A stretch of 64,000 nt of DNA, taken from NCBI GenBank assembly GCA_021234155.1, contig JAJEKV010000020.1:7056563-7120562 (forward strand), written 5' to 3'. The notes under the pieces are model-generated. The model searched no databases. It had not been told where the DNA came from and worked only from the letters and a program-made list of their open reading frames with translations. Positions 21,093 to 31,390 of this stretch are shown in pieces. A program made the position numbers and the translations under genes. Each line of letters begins with the position of its first letter. Position 1 is the first letter of the stretch. Source of the stretch: Isoetes taiwanensis (lineage: Eukaryota > Streptophyta > Lycopodiopsida > Isoetales > Isoetaceae).

Positions 21093-21730
21093 CAGCTTCC
21101 ATTGCGTTTCTAAGAAGGTTGTGGTGTTCGACCTAAACGGAGTCCTTTGCAAGACTTTTCCAAAAAATAAAGTGGCTAGAGAACAGTTTCATCAGACACC
21201 AGTAGAATCAAACACCAAGTGGATCTATCCGCGGCCGCACTTGAAGGAGATGCTAGACGAGGCATTCAGGTTATTTCGAGTTGGTATTTGGTCATCCATG
21301 GAACTAAGGAACATCAAGGATACTTTGGAGGCACTGGGGGAAATGCGTGAAATTGGTTGACCCTTTGGGATCGAACAAATGTGTGAAGTTCACTAATCCC
21401 AAGGATCCAACAGGCAAGCCTATCTTCATCAAACACTTGAGTAACATGATGGACGAACTTGGTATCGAGAATAAGGATGATATAATCATAGTGGATGATG
21501 ATGCTCTCAAATGCTTCTACAATCAAACACAGGCCCTGAATCCACCATCTTACGATCCAAAAAACTTTGGGACAGATGATTTTCTGGTGAAGTTTGTGTC
21601 TATTATGCATAATTTGGCTATGGGGATGACGGTGGGTGAAGTGTTAGATTCGTACCCAGAACTGGATAGAACGGCTGACATGGAACCACACCTTGTTAAA
21701 TACGTGGAAAAACATGGATTGATCCCTTAA
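21093..21730 (+). pseudogene. FCP1/NIF-like HAD phosphatase-fold protein, DxN motif
   Basis: After an acceptor (tttcag) the exon reads KKVVVFDLNGVLCKTFPKNK. This is HAD motif I in the plant FCP1-homology form DLNGVL, with Asn in place of the second Asp. Next come YPRPHLKEMLDEAF and VGIWSS (motif II region, Ser nucleophile partner). A frameshift at about 21345 changes frame. The second frame has KDDIIIVDDDALKCFYNQTQ (motif IV region with consecutive Asp) and NPPSYDPKNFGTDDFL, then ends at 21730. Family members with DxD dephosphorylate phospho-Ser/Thr; loss of the second Asp usually suggests altered or lost catalysis. A homologue occurs at 42636-43160 in the other large transposon. It has one frameshift and is otherwise complete to its C-terminus. 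Confidence 0.75.
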
Positions 21731-22525
21731 TGTTTTATTGGAATATATGATATTTTTGTATGATATTTGTGCCATGTATCGATAATTTCGAGTCTGGAAT
21801 TGCCTCGCAAATAATGCAATTTGTTATTATCAAACCTAATATTATCATCTATTGAGCAAGCAATATTTGTCTCATCTATGTTAGCAACTTGCTCTTCATT
21901 TCTGCATATTTCAATTCGCATATGAAAAGTCACACGTGAATCGCAACCTTATGTTATTTTTGAAGTCCAAAAAAAAAGATTAAAAAAAACAAAAACCCCC
22001 TAGAAGCACAATTTCATTAAAATGAGAAATTTCGTGATTCCAATTAGGGATGAAAATCCTTTTTAATCCATTTTATGACGATTTTTTGAGCAATTATGGC
22101 GCAATTTAGCAAAAAAAATGCATCTAAAGTGCCATTTATTGGCGCCATTAATATTAGAGAGGGGGGGAAAAACAACAAAAAAAAAAATACTGCAACTTAA
22201 GTTAGCAAGTTTTACCTATTTTACAGGAAGAAGGGCATCATTAACTTCTGAAATTGACAAATTTACACATCAAGAAAATTTGTTTATGAAGCTAAAATAC
22301 GAAATTTGTTGCTGAATTGAATCACTGCCATTAGTAGGATCATGCTTTTCTTTGCCAACATTCATAAGAATGTCAAATCCTGCCCCACTAAATGCCTCTT
22401 CGTCAAAGTTGTAAGCCGCATTTTGAACTCATCGTGACTAAAATCTTCAGTGGTACCAAGCTGGACGAAGGTGACTCCACAACAAATCTCCTGGCATACC
22501 TGAACGTGCATTTGCTATAGCAGAC

Positions 22526-22990
22526 CAAATGCATGCTGGTGAATGCATCCTCAACATATTTTTTTTGCATGCTAGTGAATGCAAATGGCGCCATGGCGCC
22601 ATTTGCATCCTCAGCATGCTTGGAAATGGCACCTTGAGGATGCAACATGGTGCCATTTACACCCCCAGCACCCAAAAAAATTTCCCCCCAAAAAAAAGGG
22701 GTGTTGGGGTGCAAATGGCGCCATGGCGCATTTGCAAAAAAAAAAATTCAAAAAAAAAAAAAAAAAAAATTTTTTTTTTTTTTTTTTTTGAAATTTTTTT
22801 TGGTGTTGCGGGTGCAAATGGCGCCATGGCGCCATTTGCATCCTCAAGGTGCCATTTCCAAACATGATGAGGCATCCACAGCATGCATTTGATATAACAT
22901 CTGGACCAAATGCATGGTGATGAATGCAAATGGCGCCATGGCGCCCTTTGCATTCCTCAACATGCATTTAATAAAGCAGATCATGCTAAG
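22526..22990. repeat. Large imperfect hairpin with GGCGCCATGGCGCC palindromes
   Basis: The block at about 22605-22690 (cttggaaatggcaccttgaggatgc...) is repeated inverted at about 22790-22880. The axis lies in an A-run followed by a T-run (22735-22800). The 14-mer palindrome GGCGCCATGGCGCC is at 22587-22600, 22820-22833 and 22932-22945 (last base differs in context) with a near copy at 22717-22730. A direct repeat of accaaatgcatg...gaatgcaaatgg frames the hairpin. Confidence 0.75.
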
Positions 22991-23159
22991 GATGCATGCC
23001 ATTTGCATCCTCAATATGCATCAAGCAAACATATATTCAAGAAACTGGTGCTATTTGACTAGGAAAACTAAAAAATCAAGTAAAAGAAGACCTACCTTTG
23101 CCTTGGAGACTTGCCTTCATGATTCTTGATATCTTTAGTGTCTAGAGTGATGAAAACAA

Positions 23160-23605
23160 AGGCGCTAAGCGTTGGCGCTGGCACTGGCACTAGGCGCTAG
23201 GCCATCTAGCTGCAGGCGCTGGCGTTGGCGCTAGCTCCAATGGGCCATCTAGCAGCAGGCGCCGCTGGCAAATGGAAGGCGGGCGCCGGTATGGCTTTCG
23301 CAGCGGCGGAAGCGGGGGATGTAGGCGGCGCTTGCAAACGGGATGTAGGCGGCGGCCATCTAGCAGCAGGCGCTGGCGCTAGGTCCAATAGGCCATCTAG
23401 TAGCAAAAGCCGCCACCGGCAAAGCGGTCGGCGCCGGTAGTCGCAGCGCGGGAAGCGGCTGAATGTAGGTGGCGGCCGGGCGGTGGGTATGGCGGCTCGT
23501 GGAAGGCGAAAAAATTTAAAAATGCCCGCCCAAATTTGAAACCCCTCCGCCCGCCCAAATTTGAAAGCCCTCCGCCCGCCCAAATTTGAAATTCAAAATT
23601 TGAAA
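23160..23605. repeat. GC-rich short-period repeats
   Basis: Three copies of a GGCCATCTAGCAGCAGGCGC-like unit (about 23200, 23240 and 23357), then three tandem copies of CCCGCCCAAATTTGAAA (about 23523-23600). Overlapping open frames on both strands are simple translations of the repeats. Confidence 0.6.
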
Positions 23606-23929
23606 TCCCAAATTTGTTGTTGCTGCTCGACATATCATTTCTTTAGGCGCTTGTATAGATCCTTCTATAGGCGGATGCAGGGTCTTCGATGGTTCCATAC
23701 CGATCGGCACTTCTAGGCGGCTTCTTGCAGTCATTTATTTTCAGGTAACATTAGTCGTTTTGCACGGGGTTTTGGGCTTTTTTTTGAGCGCCGCAATATT
23801 CTTACAAGATCCATATACTCCAGTCGCCGATAGTTTTTTCACCAAAATGGTGACCACCATATCCAGGTAAGTTTTTCAATATGCATCGTCTTTTTGTTAG
23901 AGCCATTCATCACATGTATACATCCAAAT

Positions 23930-24271
23930 GGAGCCATTTGGGGCGCCATTTGGAGCCCTCAAATGGCTTCATGGCGCCATTTGGGGGGTGCCAGGGGCAG
24001 GTATACCACCCAAATGGCGCCATTTGGAGGGTGCCAGAGGGGGTAGGTATACCCCCCAAATGGCGCTATGGAGCAATTTGGGGTGCCATTTGGAGCCCTC
24101 AAATGGCTCCATGGCGCCATTTGGGGGGTGCCAGAGGGGGCAGGTATACCCCTCAAATGGTGCCATTTGGGGGTGCCATGGGGGGCAGATATACCCCCAC
24201 ATGGCACCTTGAGGATGCAAATGGCGCCATAAATGGCGCCAAAATGGCGCCATGGCGCCATTTGCATCCGC

Positions 24272-24339
<68 letters not shown>

Positions 24340-24560
24340 TTATACCCCCAAATGGCGCCATTTGGGGGGTGGTGGTGGGGGGGGGTGGGGGGAAGGGATA
24401 CCCCCATTTCGGTTAGTTGCTAGGGGGAGTATATATACCCCCCAAATGGGGGGTTGGGGAAAGGGGGAGGGGGGGGAGGAGGGGGAGGGGGCCAGGTATA
24501 CCCCCGGGGGCACCCCCCATGGAGCCATTTGGGGAGCGCCAACGAGGGCAATTATACATG
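23930..24560. repeat. Minisatellite of AATGGCGCCATTTGG units with 58-T tract
   Basis: At least six copies of a roughly 50-70 bp unit built from AATGGCGCCATTTGGGGG, a gtgccag-ggg spacer and GGTATACCCC. They are interrupted by GGCGCCATGGCGCC (24246-24259) and an uninterrupted T tract at 24275-24332, then a G-rich stretch to about 24500. The unit is itself palindromic around GGCGCC and related to the hairpin at 22.6-22.9 kb. Confidence 0.75.
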
Positions 24561-25100
24561 CCATTTGGGGTAAAGAGAGCCACCCTTCATGGCAAGGATG
24601 TTGATCCATTGAATGTAGCAACAGAGATCACGAAATCTGTGGTGCCTATTGAACTTCCAATCATATGCTGGGGTGCAGATAACATTGGTGAAGCAGTAGG
24701 TGCATTTATTCAAATTTTGCCAAAAGAAGGATGTAAGACTGGTTGAGGCTTGTATGCTATAAACATATGTATGATACATGTGTACTACTCACGTGTATCA
24801 TACACCTGCAGAAGGTCTATAAATCTATTCATGTATCTTAAAAATATATGTATGATACATGGGTGTCATACCTGTGTACCTAACACATGCAGAAGGTGTA
24901 TGATACCGAGTAAATATGTTTTCTAAATATTTCATGGTGGTGTATACAACCCCTGCATAAGGTCTATGATACAGGGTACTCAACCCCTGCATAAGGTCTA
25001 TACAACCCCCAAAATAAAAAAATTCCAGTTTACTAAAAATTTTCCCATTATAATGAAATTGTGCTTCTAGAAGACAATAGCAGGTTGGCGTGATTTTGGA
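24561..25100. other. No supported gene; short repeats near right TIR
   Basis: A short open run (about 24594-24745, including IICWGADNIGEAVGAF) resembles a coding remnant of unknown family. It is followed by repeated tatgtatgatacatg and aaggtctata phrases (24760-25010). Confidence 0.3.
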
Positions 25101-25134
25101 GTTGACATAATCCCAATTTAATTGGATGATGGTT
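25101..25134 (-). repeat. Right TIR of the 15.4-kb element
   Basis: Complement of the left TIR (9688-9721). Gypsy 5' LTR sequence resumes immediately outside, after the TTTA duplication. Confidence 0.85.
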
Positions 25135-26486
25135 TTTAATCTAACATTTTGTGTGTTTTGCAGGTTAAGTCATTTTCTAGAACTAGTTAGGAGGAGCCAC
25201 GAGTTTGCAAGAAGCCCTGGTGTGTTGGAACACCTCTTGGCGTGTTTATGAACACACCTTGGCCATGAAGGAGTTATCATGGTGCAGAATCTATATAGCA
25301 GCCAAGCAGTAACTGTTATGTTGCAATAAAAAGAAAAAAAAAAGGAAAGATGGCAAGATATGAGAAGGTTGACATGTATGTACTCAGCAAGGTGCAGGCA
25401 AGTGGCAGAATTACTGTAGCTAGGCGTATTGTTAAATTGTTTGGATGTGAGAAAACAGGTTTTCGATTTGAGAAATCATATTGTTTGCTTACATCAGTAG
25501 AAGAAGAGTTCACGTTAGCCTTTTAAGTGGGATTTGTGTTATCAGTTAAAAAAAATTTAAGAGTGCTGATGAGTATATGAGCAGTTGATCAAAATGGGCA
25601 AATTTCATTTTGCCAAGTCTGAAAATCATGACTTATTGGGTTTGTTATATCTACAAGGAAGAAAAATGCAGTTGTGAACATGATGCTCAGTTTTTATTGT
25701 TGCCTTACAGATACACTGAGTCATTTACAATTTGGACCTATGCATGGTCTGAAGTTCAAGAAAGACTCGAAATTGAAAAAGAAGTCATTACTTAAAGATC
25801 TTATGGCTACTATGGGTGAACGACCATTATATGAAGGTAATATATGAAAGCGAAATTAAGGAGCCTAATATGCAATATTTCATTGCTACAGTAAATGTTT
25901 GGGTCTGAAAACTCGCGCGCGAAATGAACTTGAATTAGAAACCTCCAAGGGACATGGCCGAATGCTGAAGAAGTGCCGGACCAAATGGAAATAGATTGGG
26001 AAAGATAAGGAGCAGAGGCGGCAGAATATCTCCAGTTCCCGGCAGCTAGAAGAGGCGATTTGGTGAACTCGAAATTATTCAAGAATATGAAGGTTAACCA
26101 ACCATTAAGATTTTGTGAAAACTTGGAATGTTGAGACGATTAGGAAGTGAAAACATTTGTCTATTCTAAACATCAATAGATATTTTGTTTGGGCAATCCT
26201 TATGAGCAATAAAGAATTTGTGGAGATCGAATGCTGTGAAGGTTTTAGTTGTGTAATAAATTTGTTTGAAAAAAATGAATGTGAGATGCAAATTGAAGAA
26301 AAAATTCTATAAGCTTGTTGTTGGTTGTTGATGGTTAGAATTGTTACGAGGGAGGGCTAACTCGTTTGTGTTGGGATACCACTTTGCATTCACTTCAGCT
26401 TAAATACTCAAGGAGAGAAGAATTCATTCAAGAAACCGTTCGATAGTCTAGGTGTTGTACCGAGGTACACACTTCTGAGTGCAACA
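25135..26486 (+). repeat. 5' LTR of the gypsy element, main part
   Basis: Matches 50350-51702 almost base for base and ends ACTTCTGAGTGCAACA at 26486. Together with 9648-9687 it makes an LTR of about 1.39 kb. Differences from the 3' LTR are mostly C/T or G/A changes. Confidence 0.9.
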
Positions 26487-26508
26487 TCTTTGGAGGTCCT
26501 ACCGAGAT
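26487..26508 (+). promoter_or_regulatory. Primer binding site, possibly tRNA-Gln-type
   Basis: Two to four bases after the LTR comes TGGAGGTCCTACCGAGAT (26491-26508). It fits the complement of a tRNA 3' end with CCA, a TAGGACC acceptor strand and a TCGG T-arm. From memory this resembles tRNA-Gln; the exact isoacceptor is an inference. Confidence 0.55.
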
Positions 26509-26538
26509 CCATTGGGATCTAGTATTCTGGCATACAAC

Positions 26539-28455
26539 ATGCCACCCAAAAAAGTTCAGATTGATGATAAACAAGAGGCAGGGGCTGCTGGCATCACAGA
26601 GGAGACGACCATCACTCAAATTAATGCTTCTCTTCCTCCTCCTTACCAGATAGAAGTCACTATGCCAGTACCAACTCCCACCTTCGATGGAGCAGGAAAC
26701 CCTCAGGAGTTCTGGCAACAGCTTGAGGATTATTATGAAGAGTATGGGAAGAAAAAAGGTACTAGACAACAAGTTCTAAAGCTGGCATTGAAAAGAGAAG
26801 CAAAGGCTTGGTTGCTTTATCAAGAAAGCCTAGGAATAGCAGATTGGGAAGAATTGCAGCAGGCTTTCTTTGACAGGTTTGGTGGAGGTGTTACACAAGG
26901 TGGATTGCTGCAGGAGTTGCACACTATGCAAATTAGGAGAGGAGAGAACATACATTCTTATGTTGAGAGGTTTAACCTCTACCTTCTCAAGTGCAAGCAG
27001 CATGATGTAGAAACACCAAATTTCCATATGATACATGCTTTTGTAAATGGGTTGAAGCCACAGCCTAAGTTACACAGGAAAATGAGTAAAATACAAGCAC
27101 TAGGGGGAATAAATTCAATACATGCAGCCTTCACAAAGGTAATAGAAGTGGCACGCGTGATATATGCCATAGAAGAAGATGTAGATGAACTTAGTGCAGA
27201 CAAGGAAGTAGAACATTGTTATGCAGTTGGAAAGAGAACTAAGATAGAAGATGAAGTTAAGAATGAGGTGGCCAAGGTGACAAGCAAATTAGAGGCAAGC
27301 ATGATGAGTCTCATGGAAGTGTCCAAACAATTGGCTGAAAGAATGTTGACACAACCACCTCCCTCGCAGCCAGCTGAGGTAAGTCTGAAACCATGCTCCT
27401 TTTGTGAGAGAACAGGGCACCCAGAGAGCATGTGCTGCTGGTGGAGAGTTTGTCCCAAATGTAGTAAAAGAGGGCATTTTGGAAAAGAATGCCCCGTTTG
27501 TGACTTTTGCAAGAAAGTTGGACACAAGGAAGATAGATGTCGGATCAGGGAATACATAACAAAACAAGAGGCACAAAACATCAAAGGAAAGCAGCCTGAG
27601 AGCGGTGGTTCATATTTTATAGATGCAATCTCTGAAGCAGAGGAGGGAATTTTAGCAGTGCAGACTAGACATAAGCAGCAAACAGTGGCAGGTGAACATG
27701 GCAAAGTTATTCACAGGAGTGTCGAACCAATCCACGTTCCTCCACCACCTAAGAACCGTGAACCAATTGTGACTCATCACAATGAGTTGGAGCTATTGCT
27801 AAAAAATTCAAAGGTGACAGTGGATCTGGCAACTTTATTAAGGGTAGCACCATCCTATAGAGACCAGTTGCTGCGAGCATCTCTAGGAGAAAAGGAGCAG
27901 CTCGGAGATCTTGCGAGTGCGCATTTGGTATTGCCAAGGGCTGATGATGATCCAGGAGTGTTGAAATGTTCAGCGGAGGTTGCAAATACGCATCTAACCC
28001 ATGTAGTTGTGGATGGAGGGTCAGGGTTAAGCATAATGCCTTATCATGTGATGAAAAGACTAGGCCTGACCATTGACACATCGTCAAAATGCGTGCTTAA
28101 GACGTTTGCAAATGGTAGAATTAAGCCCCTGGGAATCATTTCAAACTGTGAAGTGAGGGTTGAAGGAATTGCAGCACATGTAGATTTTATAGTGGTGGCA
28201 TTTGAGGGAGGCGAGGAAGACTTGTACGATCTGTTGTTGGGAAGGAAATGGATGAAAACAGTCGATGCTAGACCCATTTGGAAAATGGGAACTTGCTCAA
28301 TTTCCGATGGAACAAAAAGGGTTGAGAAATTGGCAGAAGGACATGCAGCAGAAATACAGGGACACACTAACTTTGTGGGTATGGAAGAATTACTGGAATC
28401 ATATGGTCAAGGGGTCTATCATCTATCACTAATGTCTGAGGCTTATGGAAAATAA
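26539..28455 (+). CDS. Gypsy Gag-protease polyprotein, 638 aa
   Basis: Structural Gag plus aspartic protease. The start MPPKKVQ is the first ATG of the frame, about 50 bp after the LTR. A retrotransposon-gag domain follows (FWQQLEDYYEEYGKKKGTRQ at about 58-77; LHTMQIRRGENIHSYVERFN at about 126-145). Three CCHC zinc knuckles of form CX2CX4HX4C lie at about residues 286-334: CSFCERTGHPESMC, CPKCSKRGHFGKEC and CDFCKKVGHKEDRC. The protease core VVVDGGSGLSIMP is near residue 490; it uses the DGGSG variant seen in some plant gypsy lineages instead of DTG/DSG. The downstream LLLGRKWM fits the second protease block. The frame is intact and ends in TAA at 28453-28455. The pol frame continues in phase after this single stop. 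Confidence 0.9.
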   Translation: MPPKKVQIDDKQEAGAAGITEETTITQINASLPPPYQIEVTMPVPTPTFDGAGNPQEFWQQLEDYYEEYGKKKGTRQQVLKLALKREAKAWLLYQESLGIADWEELQQAFFDRFGGGVTQGGLLQELHTMQIRRGENIHSYVERFNLYLLKCKQHDVETPNFHMIHAFVNGLKPQPKLHRKMSKIQALGGINSIHAAFTKVIEVARVIYAIEEDVDELSADKEVEHCYAVGKRTKIEDEVKNEVAKVTSKLEASMMSLMEVSKQLAERMLTQPPPSQPAEVSLKPCSFCERTGHPESMCCWWRVCPKCSKRGHFGKECPVCDFCKKVGHKEDRCRIREYITKQEAQNIKGKQPESGGSYFIDAISEAEEGILAVQTRHKQQTVAGEHGKVIHRSVEPIHVPPPPKNREPIVTHHNELELLLKNSKVTVDLATLLRVAPSYRDQLLRASLGEKEQLGDLASAHLVLPRADDDPGVLKCSAEVANTHLTHVVVDGGSGLSIMPYHVMKRLGLTIDTSSKCVLKTFANGRIKPLGIISNCEVRVEGIAAHVDFIVVAFEGGEEDLYDLLLGRKWMKTVDARPIWKMGTCSISDGTKRVEKLAEGHAAEIQGHTNFVGMEELLESYGQGVYHLSLMSEAYGK

Positions 28456-30368
28456 AAGTGCAGTCATGAATTCCTACAAAAGAATGGTCTGCAATCACAA
28501 TATCCAGCAACAATAGGTGTTGAAAACACAATGGCTACAGAAATTAAACCGGTTAAGGGTCTCCTCTGGTTTGATGGCGGAGTATCTAAACTCGCTGGAG
28601 TGGCTGCAGCAGGGATGGTGCTTAAGGATGGCGAAAGGAATGTGCTGCAAATTGGAAGCAAAACGGTACAAGGAATCACCTCAAACGCAGTCGAGTATGA
28701 GGCCCTAGTTATGGGGCTGATAGCAGCCAAGGAGCTTGGCATCACGCATTTGTCAATATATGGGGATTCAATGTTAGTATGCAAGCAAGTGGAAGGTGAG
28801 TACCGAGTGAGACATCCTGATATGTTAGCGTATCATCAAAGAGCCCAGGTGCTTCTGCAAACTTTTGTAGATTGGAATATAAGCCATGTACCTAGAGGGC
28901 AGAACATGGATGCTGACCGTCTTTGCAAACAAGCATTGTTGAATCATTTGAGCGAAGGTGCTGCAGAAGAGGATGACATGGATGAACGGGAATTAGAACA
29001 AATGCACCCTATTTTGATAATTGACACCGAGGAAGAAGTAGATTTAAAAACGGTCCAAATAACTAAGAAGCAAGAAGTAAGGACTTTGAGCATTGGGATG
29101 AATACTACTGCCGAAGAAGAAGAGTCCCTCACAATTTTTCAGCAGCATGCAGATGTTTTTGCTTGGGATTATCCTGAATTGAAAGGAATACCTCCAGAGA
29201 TTGGCGAATTCCATATTGAGCTAAAACATGGGAGTAAGCCTATCGTCCAAAGGCTTAGGAGAATTAACCCAGTATTGGAGCCGCTGATTAAGGTTGAGAT
29301 TGACAAAATGTTGGAGGCAGGACTGATCAGGCATATTGATAATCCAGAATGGGTGTCATGCATAGTTCCAGTGAGGAAGAAGAATAAAAGGCTAAGAATT
29401 TGCGTAGACTATCAAGAGTTGAATAAAGCAACCAAAAAAGAGTTTTATCCGTTACCATTTTTGGAGGAGGTACTAGCAGGAAGTGAAAAGTATTCATTTC
29501 TGGACGGTTTCTCAGGTTTTAATCAGATAGCGGTAAGGCAAGAAGATCAGCCAGGGGTACTTTTGCAATGGTTAAGATGCCGTTTGGATTAATGAATGCA
29601 CCATCTGTTTTTCAGAAAACAATGGATAAAGTATTCGAAACCATGCCTAGAGAAAAGTTCAGGGTGTTTTTGGATGATTTGTGCCTAGGGACATCAAGGG
29701 AGCAGCACGTTAAATTTGTGCATACTGTTTTGGAGCTTTGTCAAGCAGGGAATGTATGCCTAAACCCGAGGAAATGTGTGTTCAATGTAGATGCAGGGGT
29801 GCTCCTTGGTCACAAGGTGTCAATTAAGGGAGTGCAGGCTGATCAAAACAAGGTGGACTTAATCAAAGCATTGCCAGCTCCGAGGAATCTCAAGGAGGTA
29901 AAGAAATTGGTGGGTATGATGAGCTTCTTAAGAATTCATGTGCCAAATTTTTCTTACATAGTGTCACCTATTACAAAACTCACTCGGGTGGGTGCTGTGT
30001 CAAAAGCTAAGAGTAAATACATGAAGGTTTCATGGGATGATGCATGTCAGAAAGCATTCGAGACTATAATGACCAATTTGAGTGTTGCAACCTTTCTGGA
30101 GAGGCCAGACTACATGAGACCCTTTGAAGCATACATAACTGTAACGGCAAGAGTTGTAGGGTTGGTCTTGATGCAAGATAAGAAACTGATTAAGTTTGCT
30201 GGGAAGCAATGGAGCGTTGCAGAAGCAAGATATCCTACAAGTGAGAAGTATGCGGCGGCTCTTATTTATCTCGTGGATAAACAAGGATATCTCTTCCTCC
30301 ATCAGCAGGTTTCTATGTATATGAAGCACAACCCCATGAGATTTCTTATGGGCAAAGGTAGTAGATAA
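28456..30368 (+). pseudogene. Gypsy Pol: extra RNase H, reverse transcriptase, degenerate RNase H
   Basis: The frame is in phase with Gag and open from 28456. An archaeal-type RNase H comes first (28560-28950): FDGG, YEALVMGL, IYGDSMLVCKQVEGEYRVRH and NMDADRL supply the four acidic positions. Reverse transcriptase follows: LRICVDYQELNKAT, YSFLDGFSGFNQIAV, then after a frameshift near 29565 KMPFGLMNAPSVFQ and FRVFLDDLCLGTS (the FLDD form of YxDD). A native-type RNase H follows RT, but its first catalytic Asp block reads AYITVTARVVG and the TDH block reads MYMKHNPM, so key acids are missing. A second frameshift lies near 30360. Known dual-RNase H plant elements place the extra domain after RT; here it is before RT. 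Confidence 0.8.
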
Positions 30369-30369
30369 A

Positions 30370-31289
30370 TTGTACAGGTGGGCTGCTAAGTTGTCAATGT
30401 TTGATTTGAAAATTGAAGCATATAATAAGCAAAGGAACCCTAGTGCCTATCTTCCATATGCGTTTTATAACCATGATTTGTGCCTTGAAGGGGACGATGA
30501 AAATGTGAACGAGAAAGAATATGCAGGTCAGTCGTGGGAGACCTTGTTCATTAAGTTTGAAGAATCATGGATGAAACCAATTGTAGACTATTTAGTATAT
30601 CAGTTGGTGCCAAAGGATCTCACTAAGGAGAGTGCACGAAGATTTAAGGAAAATTGCCTTAAATATGTGATTGTTGGTGATGTGCTGTGCTATAAGGACA
30701 GGTCAGGCCTATACCTTAGATGTTTGGATGAAGTTGAACAAGGAATGGTCATAGAAGAATGTCATGCTGGAACATGTGGAGGTCACTACTCAAGTAAAGC
30801 GACAGTGAGGAAGATACTAAGGGGAGGATATTATTGGCCAACAATGCACAAAGACTGTTATAACAAAGTACTTAGATGCCATCAGTGTCAGGTGCATGGA
30901 GCTAAAGTTTTGATTCCTGGGCCACTTAACCCAATAGTGACTCCAGGACCATTTCAAACTTGGGCCTTTGGATTATGTAGGCGGGAATAGATCCACCGCC
31001 TTATGGGCAACATCATTATATCCTGGTGGCCACCGATCTTTTCACCAAGTGGGTAGAAGCAGCAGCCCTCAGAGAAGCCACAGCTCAAACAACAGCAAAA
31101 TTCCTTTTGGAAAACATATGTAGCAGGTTTGGAGTACCATACAAATTGTTGACTCGACGGGCGGGCCATTTCATAAATGATGTGGTGCAGGCTTTGTGTA
31201 AGGCTATGAAAATCAGACATACAAAGAGCACTTCTTACTACCCACAAGGCAACGGCAGGCTGAATCTAGTAACAAGGTGTTGAAGAATA
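30370..31289 (+). pseudogene. Gypsy integrase, N-terminal and core (copy 1, damaged)
   Basis: Zn-binding HHCC block: ECHAGTCGGHYSSKATVRKI ... GYYWPTMHKDC ... CHQCQVHG (about 30760-30900). The core follows, but the frame breaks after TWAFG at about 30970 and resumes with ATDLFTKWVEAA. The second-Asp block reads LTRRAGHF where copy 2 (34200) reads LTDRGSHF. The final YPQGNG block is cut by the Helitron at 31290. The C-terminal part continues at 49774. Confidence 0.8.
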
Positions 31290-31390
31290 TCTATTGTTTA
31301 AATTTGGTTTTTCCGACATGCCAAAAAACTTTTTAGATTTTTTTTCGTGTTAGTTTTCTAAGGTCTAGAAGCTTTTAGCTGCCGGAAAAC

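Larger units (their letters stand above)
21992..25077. repeat. Inner inverted repeat pair bounding a repeat-rich arm
   Basis: CTAGAAGCACAATTTCATTA (21999-22018) recurs inverted at about 25051-25075 (ATGAAATTGTGCTTCTAG). The 3.05 kb between holds hairpins, minisatellites and homopolymers but no recognisable transposase. It may be a nested non-autonomous element or the transposon's own right arm. No target duplication was identified. Confidence 0.5.
9688..25134. mobile_element. 15.4-kb TIR DNA transposon with DUF7869-type transposase and cargo genes
   Basis: The ends are inverted repeats. The left begins AACCATCATTCAATTAAATT and the right, read inward on the other strand, begins AACCATCATCCAATTAAATT, with similarity for about 33 bp. 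The flanks read CTTTA on the left and TTTAATC on the right, against CTTTAATC in the unoccupied 3' LTR. The target duplication is TTTA (2-4 bp depending on how end bases are assigned). Contents: a minus-strand transposase gene at the left end, plus-strand cargo from 13.2 to 21.7 kb, clusters of a 13-bp palindrome, and a repeat-rich right arm (22-25 kb). I do not recognise this as a named superfamily. Confidence 0.85.

Noticed and set aside
22403-22967. Overlapping open frames on both strands (His/Trp/Lys-rich)
   Set aside because: They are translations of the inverted GGCGCC/poly-A repeats; frames exist on both strands because the DNA is palindromic.
23881-24621. Long open frames up to 180 codons rich in Pro, Trp and Lys/Phe runs
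   Set aside because: Produced by the minisatellite units and the 58-T tract; no codon-level protein signal.
9688-25134. PIF/Harbinger or Kolobok assignment based on a TTA or TTAA duplication
   Set aside because: TTA/TTAA can be drawn from the flank, but only TTTA gives symmetric ends, and the transposase blocks match neither superfamily as I know them.
26979-30329. Several minus-strand frames opposite the gypsy polyprotein
   Set aside because: Shadows of the strongly supported plus-strand Gag/Pol frames.
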